This document shows, one piece after another, positions 1-9,979 of a DNA stretch of 64,000 nucleotides. The position numbers were made by a program, and so were the translations under genes. Positions within the stretch are counted from its first letter, which is position 1. Every line of letters begins with the position of its first letter. Source of the stretch: Thauera carbonicopians (GTDB taxonomy: Bacteria > Pseudomonadota > Gammaproteobacteria > Burkholderiales > Rhodocyclaceae); the NCBI RefSeq assembly GCF_025699485.1, contig NZ_JANUXN010000006.1, forward strand, positions 123,449-187,448. The letters are read 5' to 3'. Below the pieces are notes generated by a model. That model saw nothing but the letters and a program-made list of their open reading frames with translations, was not told the DNA's origin and did not search any database.

Positions 1-507
1 AACTCCCTGCTGATCCTCGCTGCGCGCGAAGGCCAGGCTGCTACGGTCGAAGCCTTGCTGCAGCGCGGCGTGTCGATCGACCAGCAAAGTCCCAGCGGCG
101 ATTCGGCGCTGATGCTGGCGGTGCTGGGCGGCTACGACGACGTCGTCCGCGTGCTGCTGAAGGCCGGTGCCAAAGTGAATCACGACGGCTGGGCGCCGCT
201 GCACTACGCCGCCTTCGAAGGCCGCGAATCCATGCTCGATGCGCTGTTCGCCGCCGGCGCGGACGTCAATGCCCGGGCACCGAACCTCGCCACACCGCTG
301 ATGCTCGCCGCCCGCAACGGCCATATCAAGGTGGTGCGCCGCCTGCTCGCAGTGCCGGAGACCGACCTGAATGCGCTGAACGACGCCGGCCTGTCCGCCG
401 ACGCGTGGGCGCTGCAGAACCGCAACACCGACATCGCCAGGCTGATCGAGGCCGAGCGCAAGCGCCGGGGCCTGCCGGCGCCGTCGATGCGGATCACGAT
501 CGAATAA
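1..507 (+). CDS. Ankyrin-repeat protein (5' end outside window)
   Basis: The frame is open from base 1, so this is the C-terminal part of a longer gene; the TTG at 55 is internal. Successive ~33-residue ankyrin units are visible, with the typical pattern of A-L-x-x-A-x-x-G followed by V-V-x-x-L-L-x-x-G-A (for example [20 protein letters not shown] and [21 protein letters not shown]). Ankyrin repeats mediate protein-protein contacts. In betaproteobacteria such short proteins are often exported, but the N-terminus is missing here so the location cannot be judged. The stop lies 11 nt before the yjdM start, so the two may be cotranscribed. The partner is unknown. Confidence 0.85.
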   Translation, partial: NSLLILAAREGQAATVEALLQRGVSIDQQSPSGDSALMLAVLGGYDDVVRVLLKAGAKVNHDGWAPLHYAAFEGRESMLDALFAAGADVNARAPNLATPLMLAARNGHIKVVRRLLAVPETDLNALNDAGLSADAWALQNRNTDIARLIEAERKRRGLPAPSMRITIE

Positions 508-518
508 AGGAAGGAAGC

Positions 519-857
519 ATGAGCAGTCTGCCCAAGTGCCCCGAATGCAGCTCCGAATACACCTACGAGGACGGCATCAACTACGTCTGCCCCGAATGCG
601 CGCACGAGTGGCCGCAAGCCGCCGAGGAAGCGGGTGAAGCCGAAAAGGTGTTCAAGGACGCCAACGGCAACGTGCTGCAGGACGGCGACAGCGTCACCGT
701 GATCAAGGACCTGAAGGTGAAGGGTTCGTCGCTGGTGGTGAAGGTCGGCACCAAGGTCAAGAACATCCGCCTGATCGACGGTGACCACGACATCGACTGC
801 AAGATCGACGGCATCGGCGCGATGAAGCTGAAGTCGGAGTTCGTGCGCAAGGCCTGA
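519..857 (+). CDS. yjdM: YjdM/PhnA-family zinc-ribbon protein
   Basis: A 112-residue protein with the family architecture: an N-terminal zinc ribbon (C7-x2-C10 and C24-x2-C27, both as CPEC) followed by a small beta-barrel PhnA domain with the [11 protein letters not shown] core. The ATG at 519 is preceded by AAGGAAG at 508-514; a longer frame from 405 would overlap the ankyrin gene and is rejected. Despite the old name PhnA (alkylphosphonate uptake), the family has no firmly established role in phosphonate use. It converges on the mscS-like gene across a 23-nt gap. Confidence 0.9.
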   Translation: MSSLPKCPECSSEYTYEDGINYVCPECAHEWPQAAEEAGEAEKVFKDANGNVLQDGDSVTVIKDLKVKGSSLVVKVGTKVKNIRLIDGDHDIDCKIDGIGAMKLKSEFVRKA

Positions 858-880
858 TCACGTCCGCCGGACAGCCTGGC

Positions 881-1438
881 TCAAAGCGGCGGCAGGCTGC
901 GCCAGCGGCGGATCGCGCGCTGGAAGAACAGGCTGTTGGGGACGTGCAGCATGGTGTCGCTGCCGTCGGGCAGGCGTTCGTGCAGCGTGGTGAAGATCAG
1001 GTTGATGTCGGTCACCTGGCCCTTCAGGCCGGGTTTTTCGCCGTTCTCGATCACCTCGATGTGGTCGTGGAGGCGGAAGGGCCGGGTGGTGAAGATCAGC
1101 AGCGTGCAGAAGATGTTGGACAGCACGCTCCAGGCGGCGAAGAAGGCCACGGCCGCGACTGCGGCAAAGCCGGTGAAGGCGGTCCACAGCACCGTGCCGG
1201 ACACGCCGAAGCGGTCCAGGATCGTCAGTAGCGCGCCGGCATAGATGATGAAGGCGATGCTGCGGCGAACGATGAGAGTCAGCTCGGGCGGCAGGTTGTA
1301 GCGCTCGCCCAGGCGGCGGACGATGCGCCGGACCAGCATGTTCAGCACCCAGGCGGCGAGCAGGACCAGCATGAGCTGCAGGCCGAGCGTGATGAATTCG
1401 AGCCAGGGGTGGAGCCATTCGGGAAGCAGGGGTTTCAT
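881..1438 (-). CDS. Small MscS-family mechanosensitive channel
   Basis: A 185-residue inner-membrane protein with about three hydrophobic segments (roughly residues 15-36, 55-80 and 85-112). The third is rich in Ala/Gly, as in the pore helix TM3 of MscS. A beta domain follows with the family sequence P-F-x-L-H-D-H-I and a G-x-V-x-D-I-N-L-x-x-T motif. It ends soon after the VPNS motif, so the C-terminal alpha/beta cage domain of E. coli MscS (286 residues) is missing. Such minimal versions occur as intact proteins, so this is not necessarily a truncation. The expected role is release of solutes under hypo-osmotic stress. Confidence 0.85.
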   Translation of the reverse strand: MKPLLPEWLHPWLEFITLGLQLMLVLLAAWVLNMLVRRIVRRLGERYNLPPELTLIVRRSIAFIIYAGALLTILDRFGVSGTVLWTAFTGFAAVAAVAFFAAWSVLSNIFCTLLIFTTRPFRLHDHIEVIENGEKPGLKGQVTDINLIFTTLHERLPDGSDTMLHVPNSLFFQRAIRRWRSLPPL

Positions 1439-1546
1439 CGAGAGCCGTTTGGTGAAAGGAAGAAGCTGGTTGGCAAGTTTAGCCCGGCCGGCCTTCGGGC
1501 GCAGGTGCTGAGGCCGATGTGCACCGGGTCGTTCGCGGATGCGGGA

Positions 1547-2365
1547 TCAGACGCCGGCAATCCAGCCTTCCAGCGGATCGATCTGTGCCGGCAGGCCGTA
1601 ATCGGGCGTGCTGGCCCGTGCGCAGGCTGCTGCCTGCATCAGTGCAAGCGCGGCATCGAGGCGGTCGCCGCTGGCATCGTCGATCAGGCTGCCGGCCTGC
1701 GATGGGGAAAGCTGAAGTTGCAGGCCGCCCGCCAGGTGGCCTCTGCCAAGAGCGGCGACGATGCACTTGCGGGCATTGCGGCGTTCGGGCGTCTGCTTGC
1801 GTTTTTCGTCGCTCTTGTAGGAGTCGCCGGTGATGCTGCGCGCGAGCAGGCCGGGATAGGCTTCCACGGCGATCCGTTGCGGGTCGCCGGCGTGCAGGCC
1901 GGGCAGCGTGGCGCCGGCGGCGAGCAGGCGTGGGGCGCCTTCGAGGAACATCAGCCCGACCGGCGGATTCACCAGCTTCAGCGGGCTGTGCGAGCGTGCC
2001 GGCAGGTCGGTGGCGCGGTGGGCGTAGCGTCGGCCAATAGGGCGCGATTCACGGTAGGCGTCGAGTGCGGCGCGGAAGCCGGCCTTGCCGAGGGCGGTAC
2101 AGTGGCGGACGAGCTCGGGCCAGCTTTGCGGCCAGCCGAGATCGACGACCGCTTCGCGCGGCAGGCCGAAGGGGAAATCGAAGGCGCCGAGCCAGGGACC
2201 GGGGCGGGCGAGTAGGGCTTCGAAAGCGGGCCAGTCGTCGAAGGCTTCCAGGCCGGTCAGTTCGACCCTCGGTTCGGTCACCTCGCCCGCGAGGTGGCCG
2301 AAAGCGGCAGTGATCGGCTTGGCCCGGCGTGGCGCAGAGGTGAAATCGACGCCGATCAGCAGCAT
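1547..2365 (-). CDS. DUF429 domain protein
   Basis: A 272-residue soluble protein. It starts with the LLIGVDFTSAP motif typical of DUF429, a family with a predicted RNase H-like fold, and carries conserved acidic and basic stretches (FDFPFGLPRE; AVEAYPGLLAR). No reaction is established for the family. The ATG at 2365 puts the family motif at the N-terminus. An upstream in-frame ATG at 2401 would overlap the deacetylase gene by 11 nt and has no better ribosome-binding site. It lies directly downstream of the HDAC-like gene on the same strand and is probably cotranscribed. Confidence 0.75.
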   Translation of the reverse strand: MLLIGVDFTSAPRRAKPITAAFGHLAGEVTEPRVELTGLEAFDDWPAFEALLARPGPWLGAFDFPFGLPREAVVDLGWPQSWPELVRHCTALGKAGFRAALDAYRESRPIGRRYAHRATDLPARSHSPLKLVNPPVGLMFLEGAPRLLAAGATLPGLHAGDPQRIAVEAYPGLLARSITGDSYKSDEKRKQTPERRNARKCIVAALGRGHLAGGLQLQLSPSQAGSLIDDASGDRLDAALALMQAAACARASTPDYGLPAQIDPLEGWIAGV

Positions 2366-2390
2366 CCCGCTTGCCTGCGGAGGCTGCCGT

Positions 2391-3311
2391 TCAGCGGCCA
2401 TCGCGCAGCAGGCGGGCGGCGGTGGTCACGGTGTTGAAGTGGATGCTGACGGTGTCGTCGATCGGCTCGGCGTAGCCGCCGGCCATCGCGACCGCCACCG
2501 GCACGCCGGCATCGCGGCAGGCGCCGAGCACGCGTTCGTCGCGCATCCGCAGGCCGTCGAGGCTCAGGGCCAGGCGGCCGAGGCGGTCGCCGGCATAGGG
2601 GTCGGCGCCGGCGAGGTAGATCACGAGTTCGGGGCGGGCGCGGGCGAAGGTCGTTGCCAGTGCCTGGTCCAGTACCGCCAGGTAGGTGGCGTCGCCGGTG
2701 TCGTCGGGCAGTTCGACGTCGAGGTCGCTGGTCTGCTTGCGGAAGGGGAAATTCTTCGCGCCGTGCAGGCTGCAGGTGAAGACTTCCGGCTCGCCGGCGA
2801 GGATGGCGGCGGTGCCGTCGCCCTGATGCACGTCGCAGTCGATGATCGCCACGCGCCGCACCCGGCCTTCGGCGCGCATCGCCAGCGCGGCGATCGCGGC
2901 GTCGTTGAAAACGCAGAAGCCGGAGCCGAAGTCGCGGTGGGCGTGGTGCGTGCCGCCCGCCAGGTTGGCGGCGCAGGCGCTGCCGCTATCGCCCGCTAGG
3001 GCGCTGCGGCAGGCGGCGAGCGTGGCGCCGGCCGAGCGGCGAGAACGCTCGACCATCGCCGCCGTCCACGGAAAGCCGATGCGGCGGACTTCTGCCGCAT
3101 CCAGCGTGCCGGCGACGACGCGCGCCAGATAGCCGGCGTCGTGCGCACGCAGGATTTCCTCGTCGCTGGCGGCGGCGGGCACGACGAAATCGGCCTCGTC
3201 GAACTCGTCGCAGGCCAGCAGGCGGGCGCGCAGGCGCGAATACTTCTCCATCGGAAAGCGGTGGCCTTCCGGCAGCGGCAGCACGAAGTGGTCGGCGTAG
3301 TAGAGCTTCAT
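2391..3311 (-). CDS. Histone-deacetylase-family protein (AcuC/HDAC-like)
   Basis: A 306-residue Zn-dependent deacylase of the arginase/deacetylase fold. Visible signatures are the HHA...GFCVFND segment (active-site His pair and the loop before the metal site), the metal-binding IIDCDVHQGDG motif and the downstream D-x-Y-x-G-D-R-L-G-x-L motif that supplies another metal ligand. Bacterial members remove acetyl groups from acetyl-lysine, acetylpolyamines or related amides; the substrate cannot be read from sequence. The ATG at 3311 follows a GAGG site at 7-nt spacing; a frame extended to 3506 would run into murJ and is rejected. Confidence 0.88.
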   Translation of the reverse strand: MKLYYADHFVLPLPEGHRFPMEKYSRLRARLLACDEFDEADFVVPAAASDEEILRAHDAGYLARVVAGTLDAAEVRRIGFPWTAAMVERSRRSAGATLAACRSALAGDSGSACAANLAGGTHHAHRDFGSGFCVFNDAAIAALAMRAEGRVRRVAIIDCDVHQGDGTAAILAGEPEVFTCSLHGAKNFPFRKQTSDLDVELPDDTGDATYLAVLDQALATTFARARPELVIYLAGADPYAGDRLGRLALSLDGLRMRDERVLGACRDAGVPVAVAMAGGYAEPIDDTVSIHFNTVTTAARLLRDGR

Positions 3312-3343
3312 GGCATGCCTCGTCGTTCGCTGTTGCGCATTTC

Positions 3344-4882
3344 TCAGGCGGCGCCGCGGCGGCGGAAGTCGCGCAGGCGGAAGCCGAGTACGAACAGCGT
3401 GGCGAAATAGGCCGCGGCGCCGGCAAGCACCACGGCTGCCAGGCGCAGGCCGCGTTCCAGCCCGCCGATCTCGACCCACAGCGTTTCCGCGCCCATGCCG
3501 AACCACAGCACCGCGCCCATCACCGCCAGCGCGGCCAGCAGCTTCAGCGCGAACAGGCCCCAGCCGGCTTGCGGTACATAGACGCCGCGCTTGCGCAGGC
3601 CGTGGTAGAGCAGGCCGGCGTTGAGGCAGGACGCCAGCCCGATCGACAGCGCTAGCCCGGCATGGCGCAGCGGCACGATGAAGGCGAGGTTCATCAGCTG
3701 GGTGGCGATCAGCGTGACGATGGCGATCTTGACCGGCGTGCGGATGTCCTGGCGGGCGTAGAAGCCGGGCGCCAGCACTTTCACCAGGATCAGGCCGGTG
3801 AGGCCGACGCTGTAGGCCACCAGCGCGCTGCGCGTCTGCATCACGTCGCCGGCGCCGAACGCGCCATAGTTGAACAGCGTCGCCACCAGCGGCACCGCCA
3901 GCAGCGCCAGGCCCAGGGCGGCGGGCAGGGTCAGCATCAGGGTCAGGCGCAGCCCCCAGTCGAGCAGCGACGAGAACTCGCCCGCCTTCTCGTCGGCGTG
4001 CAGCTTGGACAGGCTGGGCAGCAGGATCGTCCCCAGCGCCACGCCCAGCAGGCCGGCGGGGAACTCCATCAGGCGGTCGGCGTAGTACAGCCAGGACACG
4101 CTGCCGCTTTCGAGGAAGGAGGCGAAGATGGTGTTGATCAGCAGCGAGATCTGGCTGACCGAGACGCCGAGGATGGCCGGCGCCATCAGCTTCAGGACGC
4201 GGCGCACGCCGGGGTCCGACAGGTCGAGGTCGAAGCGCGGCAGCATGCCGATCTTGCGCAGCGGCCGGATCTGCAGCGCGAGCTGCAGCAGGCCGCCGAT
4301 GAATACCGCCCAGGCCAGCGCCAGCACCGGCGGGTCGAAATAGGGCACGGCGAACAGCGCCATGCCGATGAAGGCGAGGTTCAGCAGCACCGGCGTGAAG
4401 GCCGGAATCGCGAAACGGCTCCAGGTGTTGAGCACGCCGCCGGCCAGCGCCACCAGCGACATGAAGAAGATGTAGGGGAAGGTGATGCGGGTGAGTTCGA
4501 CCGTCAATTCGAACTTGCCGGGGTCGCCCGAGAAGCCGGGCGCCGAGATATAGATGATCAAGGGTGCGGCCAGCGCGCCCAGGGCGGCGACGAGGGCGAC
4601 CACGAGGCCGAGTATGGTGGCGACCCGGCTGACCAGGGTATGCGTGGCCTCCGGGCCTTGCCGGTTCTTGTATTCGGCCAGGATGGGCACGAAAGCCTGC
4701 GAGAATGCGCCTTCGGCGAACATGCGCCGCAACAGGTTGGGCAGGCGGAAGGCGACGAAGAATGCGTCGGTGGCCATGCCGGCACCGAAGGCGCGGGCGA
4801 TGACGAGGTCGCGCACGAAGCCGAGGATGCGGGACAGCAGCGTCATGCCGCTGATGGTGGCGAGGGCGCGAAGCAGATTCAT
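3344..4882 (-). CDS. murJ: Lipid II flippase MurJ
   Basis: A 512-residue polytopic membrane protein of the MOP exporter superfamily, with about 14 transmembrane helices. It starts with the MurJ signature (SRILGFVRD, then [19 protein letters not shown]). MurJ moves the peptidoglycan precursor lipid II across the inner membrane. Length and N-terminus match E. coli MurJ (511 residues). It diverges from rpsT, an arrangement common in betaproteobacteria. The deacetylase gene follows after 32 nt. Confidence 0.97.
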   Translation of the reverse strand: MNLLRALATISGMTLLSRILGFVRDLVIARAFGAGMATDAFFVAFRLPNLLRRMFAEGAFSQAFVPILAEYKNRQGPEATHTLVSRVATILGLVVALVAALGALAAPLIIYISAPGFSGDPGKFELTVELTRITFPYIFFMSLVALAGGVLNTWSRFAIPAFTPVLLNLAFIGMALFAVPYFDPPVLALAWAVFIGGLLQLALQIRPLRKIGMLPRFDLDLSDPGVRRVLKLMAPAILGVSVSQISLLINTIFASFLESGSVSWLYYADRLMEFPAGLLGVALGTILLPSLSKLHADEKAGEFSSLLDWGLRLTLMLTLPAALGLALLAVPLVATLFNYGAFGAGDVMQTRSALVAYSVGLTGLILVKVLAPGFYARQDIRTPVKIAIVTLIATQLMNLAFIVPLRHAGLALSIGLASCLNAGLLYHGLRKRGVYVPQAGWGLFALKLLAALAVMGAVLWFGMGAETLWVEIGGLERGLRLAAVVLAGAAAYFATLFVLGFRLRDFRRRGAA

Positions 4883-5053
4883 TTATGGCGGGAAAACGGA
4901 TTCATGGCGGGGCGAGGCCCGCATGATAGCCGGGTGCCCTGGCAACTGTAAGCCGGAACAGTGGTGCCGGCTTGTCGACCATGCTTGCGTTGCGTTTGAT
5001 TGGCGGATAGAATCGCGGGCTTTCCAGAACCATTCATCAACGGAATCAAATTT

Positions 5054-5320
5054 ATGGCCAACTCGGCACAAGCTCGCAAGCGCGCCCGCCAGGCAGTCAA
5101 GTCTCGCGCCCACAACGCCAGCCTTCGTTCCCGCCTGCGTACCGCGATCAAGGCCGTGCGCAAGGCCATCGTGGGTGGCGACAAGTCGGCGGCTCAGTCG
5201 GTCTTTCGCACCTCGATGAGCACCATCGACAGCATCGCCGACAAGAAGATCATCCACAAGAACAAGGCCGCTCGCCACAAGAGCCGCCTGTCCGCCGCCA
5301 TCAAGTCGATGGCCGCCTGA
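5054..5320 (+). CDS. rpsT: 30S ribosomal protein S20
   Basis: An 88-residue, very basic protein with the S20 pattern [13 protein letters not shown] and a C-terminal [12 protein letters not shown] segment. It binds 16S rRNA early in 30S assembly. The ATG at 5054 gives the canonical N-terminus; the reading frame continues upstream to 5000 but without family similarity. The gene is monocistronic, divergent from murJ, and followed within 70 nt by two hairpins, the second a clear terminator. Confidence 0.98.
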   Translation: MANSAQARKRARQAVKSRAHNASLRSRLRTAIKAVRKAIVGGDKSAAQSVFRTSMSTIDSIADKKIIHKNKAARHKSRLSAAIKSMAA

Positions 5321-5335
5321 CCGGTGCATGATCTT

Positions 5336-5387
5336 TGCTGCGGCCAAGGCCGCAGCAGGCAAAAGGCGACCCGCGGGTCGCCTTTTT
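5336..5387 (+). terminator. Tandem hairpins, rpsT terminator
   Basis: The first stem is perfect over 10 bp (5336-5345 with 5348-5357, 2-nt spacer). The second, at 5361-5387, pairs a 12-nt left arm AAAAGGCGACCC with its exact complement and ends in five T. The A-rich left arm makes it usable on the minus strand too, as an end for transcription coming leftward. Confidence 0.9.
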
Positions 5388-5408
5388 GTTTTCAGTGCGG
5401 CACAGCCT

Positions 5409-5699
5409 TCAAAGCGGCGTGTCGCCGACCCAGTCGATCTGCAGGTCGTTGTCCTTGGCGAAATTGATCATGAAGTTGTACGCCATCGGTTCGACGTCGT
5501 AGAGGCCGGCATCGACCAGTACGGTCTTGTCGCCCTTCAGCGTGCAGCCGGGGCGGACATAGGGCGAGTAGGTCATGCGGTTGTCGGCGCCGAAGGCCGA
5601 CATGACGCCGCACAGGCGATCGGCCCAGTCGCTCGGGCGGAATTTCTTCCCGTCATTGGTGATGCCGACGATGATGAAATTTTCGATCTTGTGAGTCAT
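5409..5699 (-). CDS. DUF3579 protein
   Basis: A 96-residue soluble protein matching the betaproteobacterial DUF3579 family, with the pattern NFIIVGITNDGKKFRPSDWA, then a GDKTVLVD segment and an IDWVGD C-terminus. Function is unknown. It is commonly found beside argD. The ATG at 5699 begins the conserved MTHKIENF segment; the frame reaching 5771 adds a non-conserved basic leader and is rejected. It is divergent from argD and separated from it by about 230 nt. Confidence 0.85.
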   Translation of the reverse strand: MTHKIENFIIVGITNDGKKFRPSDWADRLCGVMSAFGADNRMTYSPYVRPGCTLKGDKTVLVDAGLYDVEPMAYNFMINFAKDNDLQIDWVGDTPL

Positions 5700-5931
5700 G
5701 TATGCGCCCTGGCGGCAGAGATGGTGCGCCCGGTACGCCGTCCTGCGGGCGGCGCCCAAAGCGCGGCGCATTCTAGCAGAATGTCGCCATCGGCGGCGTA
5801 CCGCGTGATATCGGCCGCCGTCGGCGGCGCCTGTACAGGGCCGGCGGTTTTGGCTTAAGATTCCGCTTCATTTCTGCACGGCGGCACCTGCCGCCGTGCG
5901 CGTTTTCAGCTTCGTTCCGATCGAGGTTCCG

Positions 5932-7107
5932 ATGTCCCATGTCATGAACACCTACGCCAGGCTGCCCGTCGCATTCACGCACGGGGAAGGCGCCTGGATG
6001 TATGACGAGACTGGCAAGCGCTATCTCGATGCCTTGTCCGGCATTGCCGTCAATACGCTGGGCCACAACCATCCGCGCCTGGTCGAGGCGATTGCCGAGC
6101 AGGCCGGCAGGCTGATCCATACTTCCAACCTGTACGGCATTCCGCTGCAGGAGCAGCTCGCCGACCGCATCGCCGAGACCTCGGGCATGGACGAGGTGTT
6201 CTTCTGCAACTCGGGCTGTGAGGCCAACGAGGCGGCGATCAAGCTGGCGCGCATGTACGGCAACAAGAAGGGCGTCGCGCTGCCGCACATCATCGTGATG
6301 GAAAACGCCTTCCACGGCCGCACCATGGCCACGCTGTCGGCCACCGGCAACCGCAAGACGCAGGCCGGCTTCGAGCCGCTGGTGCAGGGCTTCATCCGCG
6401 TGCCCTACAAGGACATCGAGGCCATCCGCAAGATCGCCGCGCACGACAACAACGTCGTTGCCGTGATGCTGGAGATGATCCAGGGCGAAGGCGGCGTCAA
6501 TGTCGCCGACGAGACTTTCCAGCGCGAGCTGCGTGCCCTGTGCGACGACAAGGGCTGGCTGATGATCTGCGACGAAGTGCAGTGCGGCATGGGGCGCACC
6601 GGCAAGTGGTACGGCTGGCAGCATGCCGGTACCAAGCCCGACGTGATGACCCTGGCCAAGGGGCTGGCCTCCGGCGTGCCGATCGGCGCCTGCGTGACCT
6701 CCGGCCGTGCCAAGGGGCTGTTCGGCCCGGGCAACCACGGCTCGACCTTCGGCGGCAATCCGCTGGCCTGCGCAGCCGGTCTCGCCACCTTCGACACCAT
6801 CGTCGATGATGGCCTGATGGAACAGGCCGTCGCCATCGGCGACCAGATCCGCAAGGGCCTGGCCGAAGCACTGGACGGTGCCGCCGGCGTGGTCGACATC
6901 CGCGGCCGCGGCCTGATGATCGGCATCGAACTCGACCGCCCCTGCGGTCCGCTGATGGCGCGTGCGGCCGAACAAGGCCTGCTGCTCAGCGTCACTGCCG
7001 AGCGCGTGGTGCGCCTGCTGCCGGCGCTGACCTTCAGCGCCGAGGATGCCAGGGCCCTGGTGTCGATGCTGGCGCCGATGATTCGCGATTTCCTCGCGAA
7101 CGGCTGA
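5932..7107 (+). CDS. argD: Acetylornithine aminotransferase
   Basis: A 391-residue class III PLP aminotransferase. It converts N-acetylglutamate semialdehyde to N-acetylornithine in arginine synthesis, and often also acts in lysine synthesis. Visible signatures are the NSGCEANEAAIK phosphate-binding segment, MENAFHGRT, the ICDEVQCGMGRTG motif with the PLP-contacting Asp, and the PLP Schiff-base lysine at about K243 in LAKGLASG. The ATG at 5932 has GAGG at 5923-5926; the frame opens further upstream at 5896 but without conservation. It is the first gene of an argD-argF-argG run, with argF starting 9 nt downstream. Confidence 0.96.
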   Translation: MSHVMNTYARLPVAFTHGEGAWMYDETGKRYLDALSGIAVNTLGHNHPRLVEAIAEQAGRLIHTSNLYGIPLQEQLADRIAETSGMDEVFFCNSGCEANEAAIKLARMYGNKKGVALPHIIVMENAFHGRTMATLSATGNRKTQAGFEPLVQGFIRVPYKDIEAIRKIAAHDNNVVAVMLEMIQGEGGVNVADETFQRELRALCDDKGWLMICDEVQCGMGRTGKWYGWQHAGTKPDVMTLAKGLASGVPIGACVTSGRAKGLFGPGNHGSTFGGNPLACAAGLATFDTIVDDGLMEQAVAIGDQIRKGLAEALDGAAGVVDIRGRGLMIGIELDRPCGPLMARAAEQGLLLSVTAERVVRLLPALTFSAEDARALVSMLAPMIRDFLANG

Positions 7108-7116
7108 GGAATGCCG

Positions 7117-8043
7117 ATGAGTTCGATCAAGCACTACCTTCAGTTCAAGGACTTCACCCGCGAGGAGTACGACTACCTCTTCGAGCGGGCGAAGTGGATC
7201 AAGGACAAGTTCAAGCGCTACGAACCCTACCACCCGATGTTCGACCGCACGCTGGTGATGATCTTCGAGAAGGCCAGCACCCGCACCCGCCTGTCCTTCG
7301 AGGCCGGCGTGCAGCAGCTCGGCGGCTCGGCGATCTACCTGAACACGCGCGACTCGCAGCTCGGCCGCGGCGAACCGGTGGAGGACGCGGCCCAGGTCAT
7401 CTCGCGCATGAGCGACCTGGTGATGATCCGCACCTTCGAGCAGGAGATGGTCGAGCGCTTCGCCGCCAACTCGCGCGTGCCGGTCATCAACGGGCTGACC
7501 AACGAATACCATCCCTGCCAGATCCTGGCCGACATCTTCACCTACATCGAGCATCGCGGCTCGATCGAGGGCAAGACCGTGGCCTGGATCGGCGACAGCA
7601 ACAACATGTGCAACACCTGGCTGCAGGCCGCCGAGATCCTGGGCTTCAACGTCCATGTGTCGACGCCGCCGGGCTACGAAGTCGAGCCCGAGCGGGCAGG
7701 GCTGTACGGCACCGACAATTTCGAGCAGTTCGCCGACCCGGTGGACGCCTGCCGCGGTGCGCACCTGGTCACCACCGACGTGTGGACCTCGATGGGCTTC
7801 GAGGCAGAGAACGAAGCGCGCATGAAGGCTTTCGCCGACTGGTGCGTCGATGCCGAGATGATGTCGGTCGCTGCCAAGGACGCCCTCTTCATGCACTGCC
7901 TGCCGGCCCATCGCGGCGAGGAAGTCACCGCCGAAGTCATCGACGGGCCGCAGTCGGTGGTCTGGGACGAGGCCGAAAACCGCCTGCATGCGCAGAAGGC
8001 GCTGATGGAATACCTGATGCTCGGCCGCGTGGAGCCCAGGTAA
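7117..8043 (+). CDS. argF: Ornithine carbamoyltransferase
   Basis: A 308-residue transcarbamylase that makes citrulline from ornithine and carbamoyl phosphate. It has the carbamoyl-phosphate motif STRTR (residues 54-58), the HPCQ motif, the ornithine-side DVWTSMG loop and the HCLPAHRG motif with the catalytic Cys. The ATG at 7117 was chosen over the one at 7111 because GAGGA at 7106-7110 sits 6 nt before it. It immediately follows argD and is probably cotranscribed. Confidence 0.96.
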   Translation: MSSIKHYLQFKDFTREEYDYLFERAKWIKDKFKRYEPYHPMFDRTLVMIFEKASTRTRLSFEAGVQQLGGSAIYLNTRDSQLGRGEPVEDAAQVISRMSDLVMIRTFEQEMVERFAANSRVPVINGLTNEYHPCQILADIFTYIEHRGSIEGKTVAWIGDSNNMCNTWLQAAEILGFNVHVSTPPGYEVEPERAGLYGTDNFEQFADPVDACRGAHLVTTDVWTSMGFEAENEARMKAFADWCVDAEMMSVAAKDALFMHCLPAHRGEEVTAEVIDGPQSVVWDEAENRLHAQKALMEYLMLGRVEPR

Positions 8044-8112
8044 ACCGCAAAAAAACAACGAGGCTCGCACGGGCGTGCGCGCCGGCAACACAGCAGGAAA
8101 CAGGAAAACAGC

Positions 8113-9345
8113 ATGAGCGACGTCAAGAAAGCAGTGCTCGCCTACTCGGGCGGGCTGGACACTTCGGTCATCCTGAAGTGGCTGCAGGACACCTACCAGT
8201 GCGAAGTGGTCACCTTCACCGCCGACCTCGGCCAGGGCGAGGAGCTCGAGCCCGCGCGTACCAAGGCGCTGCAGTTCGGCATCAAGCCCGAGAACATCTT
8301 CATCGACGACCTGCGCGAAGAGTTCGTGCGCGACTTCGTCTTCCCGATGTTCCGCGCCAACACCGTCTATGAAGGCGAATACCTGCTCGGCACCTCGATC
8401 GCCCGCCCGCTGATCTCCAAGCGCCAGATCGAGATCGCCCGCGAGACCGGCGCCGACGCGGTGTCGCACGGTGCCACCGGCAAGGGCAACGACCAGGTCC
8501 GCTTCGAACTGGGTTATTACGCGCTGATGCCGAACGTGAAGGTCATCGCGCCGTGGCGCGAATGGGACCTGCTGTCGCGCGAGAAGCTGCTGGCCTACGC
8601 CGAGAAGAACGGCATCCCGATCGAGATGAAGCACAAGCAGGGCGGTTCGCCGTACTCGATGGACGCCAACCTGCTGCACATCTCCTACGAGGGCCGCCAC
8701 CTCGAAGACCCGGCGGCCGAAGCCGAGGAATCGATGTGGCGCTGGACGGTGTCGCCCGAAGCGGCTCCGGACGCCGCTGAATATCTCGACCTGGAGTTCG
8801 AGAAGGGCGACCTGGTCGCCATCAACGGCACCCGCATGAAGCCGCACGAACTGCTCGCCAAGCTCAACGAGCTGGGCGGCAAGCACGGCATCGGCCGCCT
8901 CGACCTGGTGGAGAACCGCTACGTCGGCATGAAGAGCCGCGGCTGCTACGAAACCCCGGGCGGCACCATCCTGCTGAAGGCCCACCGTGCCATCGAGTCG
9001 ATCACGCTCGACCGCGAAGTCGCCCACCTCAAGGACGACCTGATGCCGCGCTACGCCAGTGTGATCTACAACGGCTACTGGTGGAGCCCCGAGCGCCAGG
9101 CCATGCAGGCGCTGATCGACCAGACCCAGCAGACCGTCAATGGCTGGGTGCGGGTCAAGCTGTACAAGGGCAACGTCATCGTCACCGGCCGCGACTCGAA
9201 GACCGATTCGTTGTTCGATCCGACCATCGCCACCTTCGAGGACGACCAGGGCGCCTACAACCAGAAGGACGCGCACGGCTTCATCCGCCTCAACGCGCTG
9301 CGCATGCGCATCGCGGCGAACGCGAAGACCAGACGGCAGGGCTGA
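8113..9345 (+). CDS. argG: Argininosuccinate synthase
   Basis: A 410-residue ATP-dependent ligase that joins citrulline and aspartate. The N-terminal PP-loop YSGGLDTS (residues 11-18) binds [18 protein letters not shown] and the [15 protein letters not shown] segment are family signatures. Length is as expected for the type-I enzyme. It lies 69 nt downstream of argF and completes the conversion of N-acetylglutamate semialdehyde-derived ornithine to argininosuccinate; argH is not in the window. Confidence 0.97.
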   Translation: MSDVKKAVLAYSGGLDTSVILKWLQDTYQCEVVTFTADLGQGEELEPARTKALQFGIKPENIFIDDLREEFVRDFVFPMFRANTVYEGEYLLGTSIARPLISKRQIEIARETGADAVSHGATGKGNDQVRFELGYYALMPNVKVIAPWREWDLLSREKLLAYAEKNGIPIEMKHKQGGSPYSMDANLLHISYEGRHLEDPAAEAEESMWRWTVSPEAAPDAAEYLDLEFEKGDLVAINGTRMKPHELLAKLNELGGKHGIGRLDLVENRYVGMKSRGCYETPGGTILLKAHRAIESITLDREVAHLKDDLMPRYASVIYNGYWWSPERQAMQALIDQTQQTVNGWVRVKLYKGNVIVTGRDSKTDSLFDPTIATFEDDQGAYNQKDAHGFIRLNALRMRIAANAKTRRQG

Positions 9346-9380
9346 GCCCGGTTTTCGGAGCGCGCTGATTCGGGAGACGG

Positions 9381-9611
9381 ATGATGGACGACATACTGAT
9401 CTTCGGCCTGACCATGGCCGAGTTCGAGGATTGGTCACTCAAGCTCGGCCTTGGGGCGCTGATCCTGTACATGATGTTCATCATCTGGAACCTGGGCAAG
9501 GAATCGAAAGCCGGCAAGTACGGCATGATGTGGATGTTCATCGGCCTCGGCGTCGGCTTCGTCGGCTTCGTCGCCAAGGGCATCATCCAGAAGCTGCTCG
9601 GCATCGAATGA
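9381..9611 (+). CDS. DUF2788 small membrane protein
   Basis: A 76-residue protein with two transmembrane segments (about residues 21-40 and 48-68) and the pattern of DUF2788: an acidic start, [19 protein letters not shown], then [16 protein letters not shown]. Function is unknown. Two adjacent ATGs (9381 and 9384) are possible, both behind a GGGAGA site. It follows argG at 35 nt and precedes ppnP at 13 nt, so it is likely part of the same transcript. Confidence 0.8.
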   Translation: MMDDILIFGLTMAEFEDWSLKLGLGALILYMMFIIWNLGKESKAGKYGMMWMFIGLGVGFVGFVAKGIIQKLLGIE

Positions 9612-9624
9612 GGAAAGCATTTCC

Positions 9625-9948
9625 ATGAGCATCACCGAAAAGATCGACGGCGTCGCCGTCACCACCAAGGCCAACGTCTATTTCGACGGCAAGTGCGTCA
9701 GCCACGGCATCCAGTTCGCCGACGGCACCAGGAAGTCGGTCGGCGTCGTCCTGCCGGCCACGCTGACCTTCGGCACCGGCGCGCCCGAAGTCATGGAATG
9801 CGTGGGCGGCAGCTGCCGCGTGCGCCTGAAGGGCAGCGAGGAGTGGAAGACCTACGGCGCGGGCGAATCCTTCGACGTGCCGGCCGATTCCAGCTTCGAC
9901 ATCGAAGTGTCGGGCGAGCCCTTCCACTACATCTGCCACTACGGTTGA
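9625..9948 (+). CDS. ppnP: Pyrimidine/purine nucleoside phosphorylase
   Basis: A 107-residue single-domain cupin of the PpnP (YaiE, DUF1255) family, which phosphorolyses several purine and pyrimidine nucleosides. Typical features are [10 protein letters not shown] near the N-terminus, [12 protein letters not shown] and the [11 protein letters not shown] segment followed by YICHYG at the end. Length matches the family (about 94-110). A GAGGAAAG site precedes the ATG. It probably acts in nucleoside salvage. Confidence 0.92.
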   Translation: MSITEKIDGVAVTTKANVYFDGKCVSHGIQFADGTRKSVGVVLPATLTFGTGAPEVMECVGGSCRVRLKGSEEWKTYGAGESFDVPADSSFDIEVSGEPFHYICHYG

Positions 9949-9979
9949 GCGCAGGGCCGTTCCGGCAGGAGAAAAGACA

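Noticed and set aside
1409..2215. 268-codon plus-strand frame across the mscS/DUF429 region
   Set aside because: Antisense to the DUF429 gene and rich in Gly/Ala/Gln without family similarity.
5773..9438. 1221-codon reading frame on the minus strand
   Set aside because: It is antisense to argD, argF and argG, has low-complexity H/R/A/V-rich sequence, and matches no family; it is a high-GC shadow.
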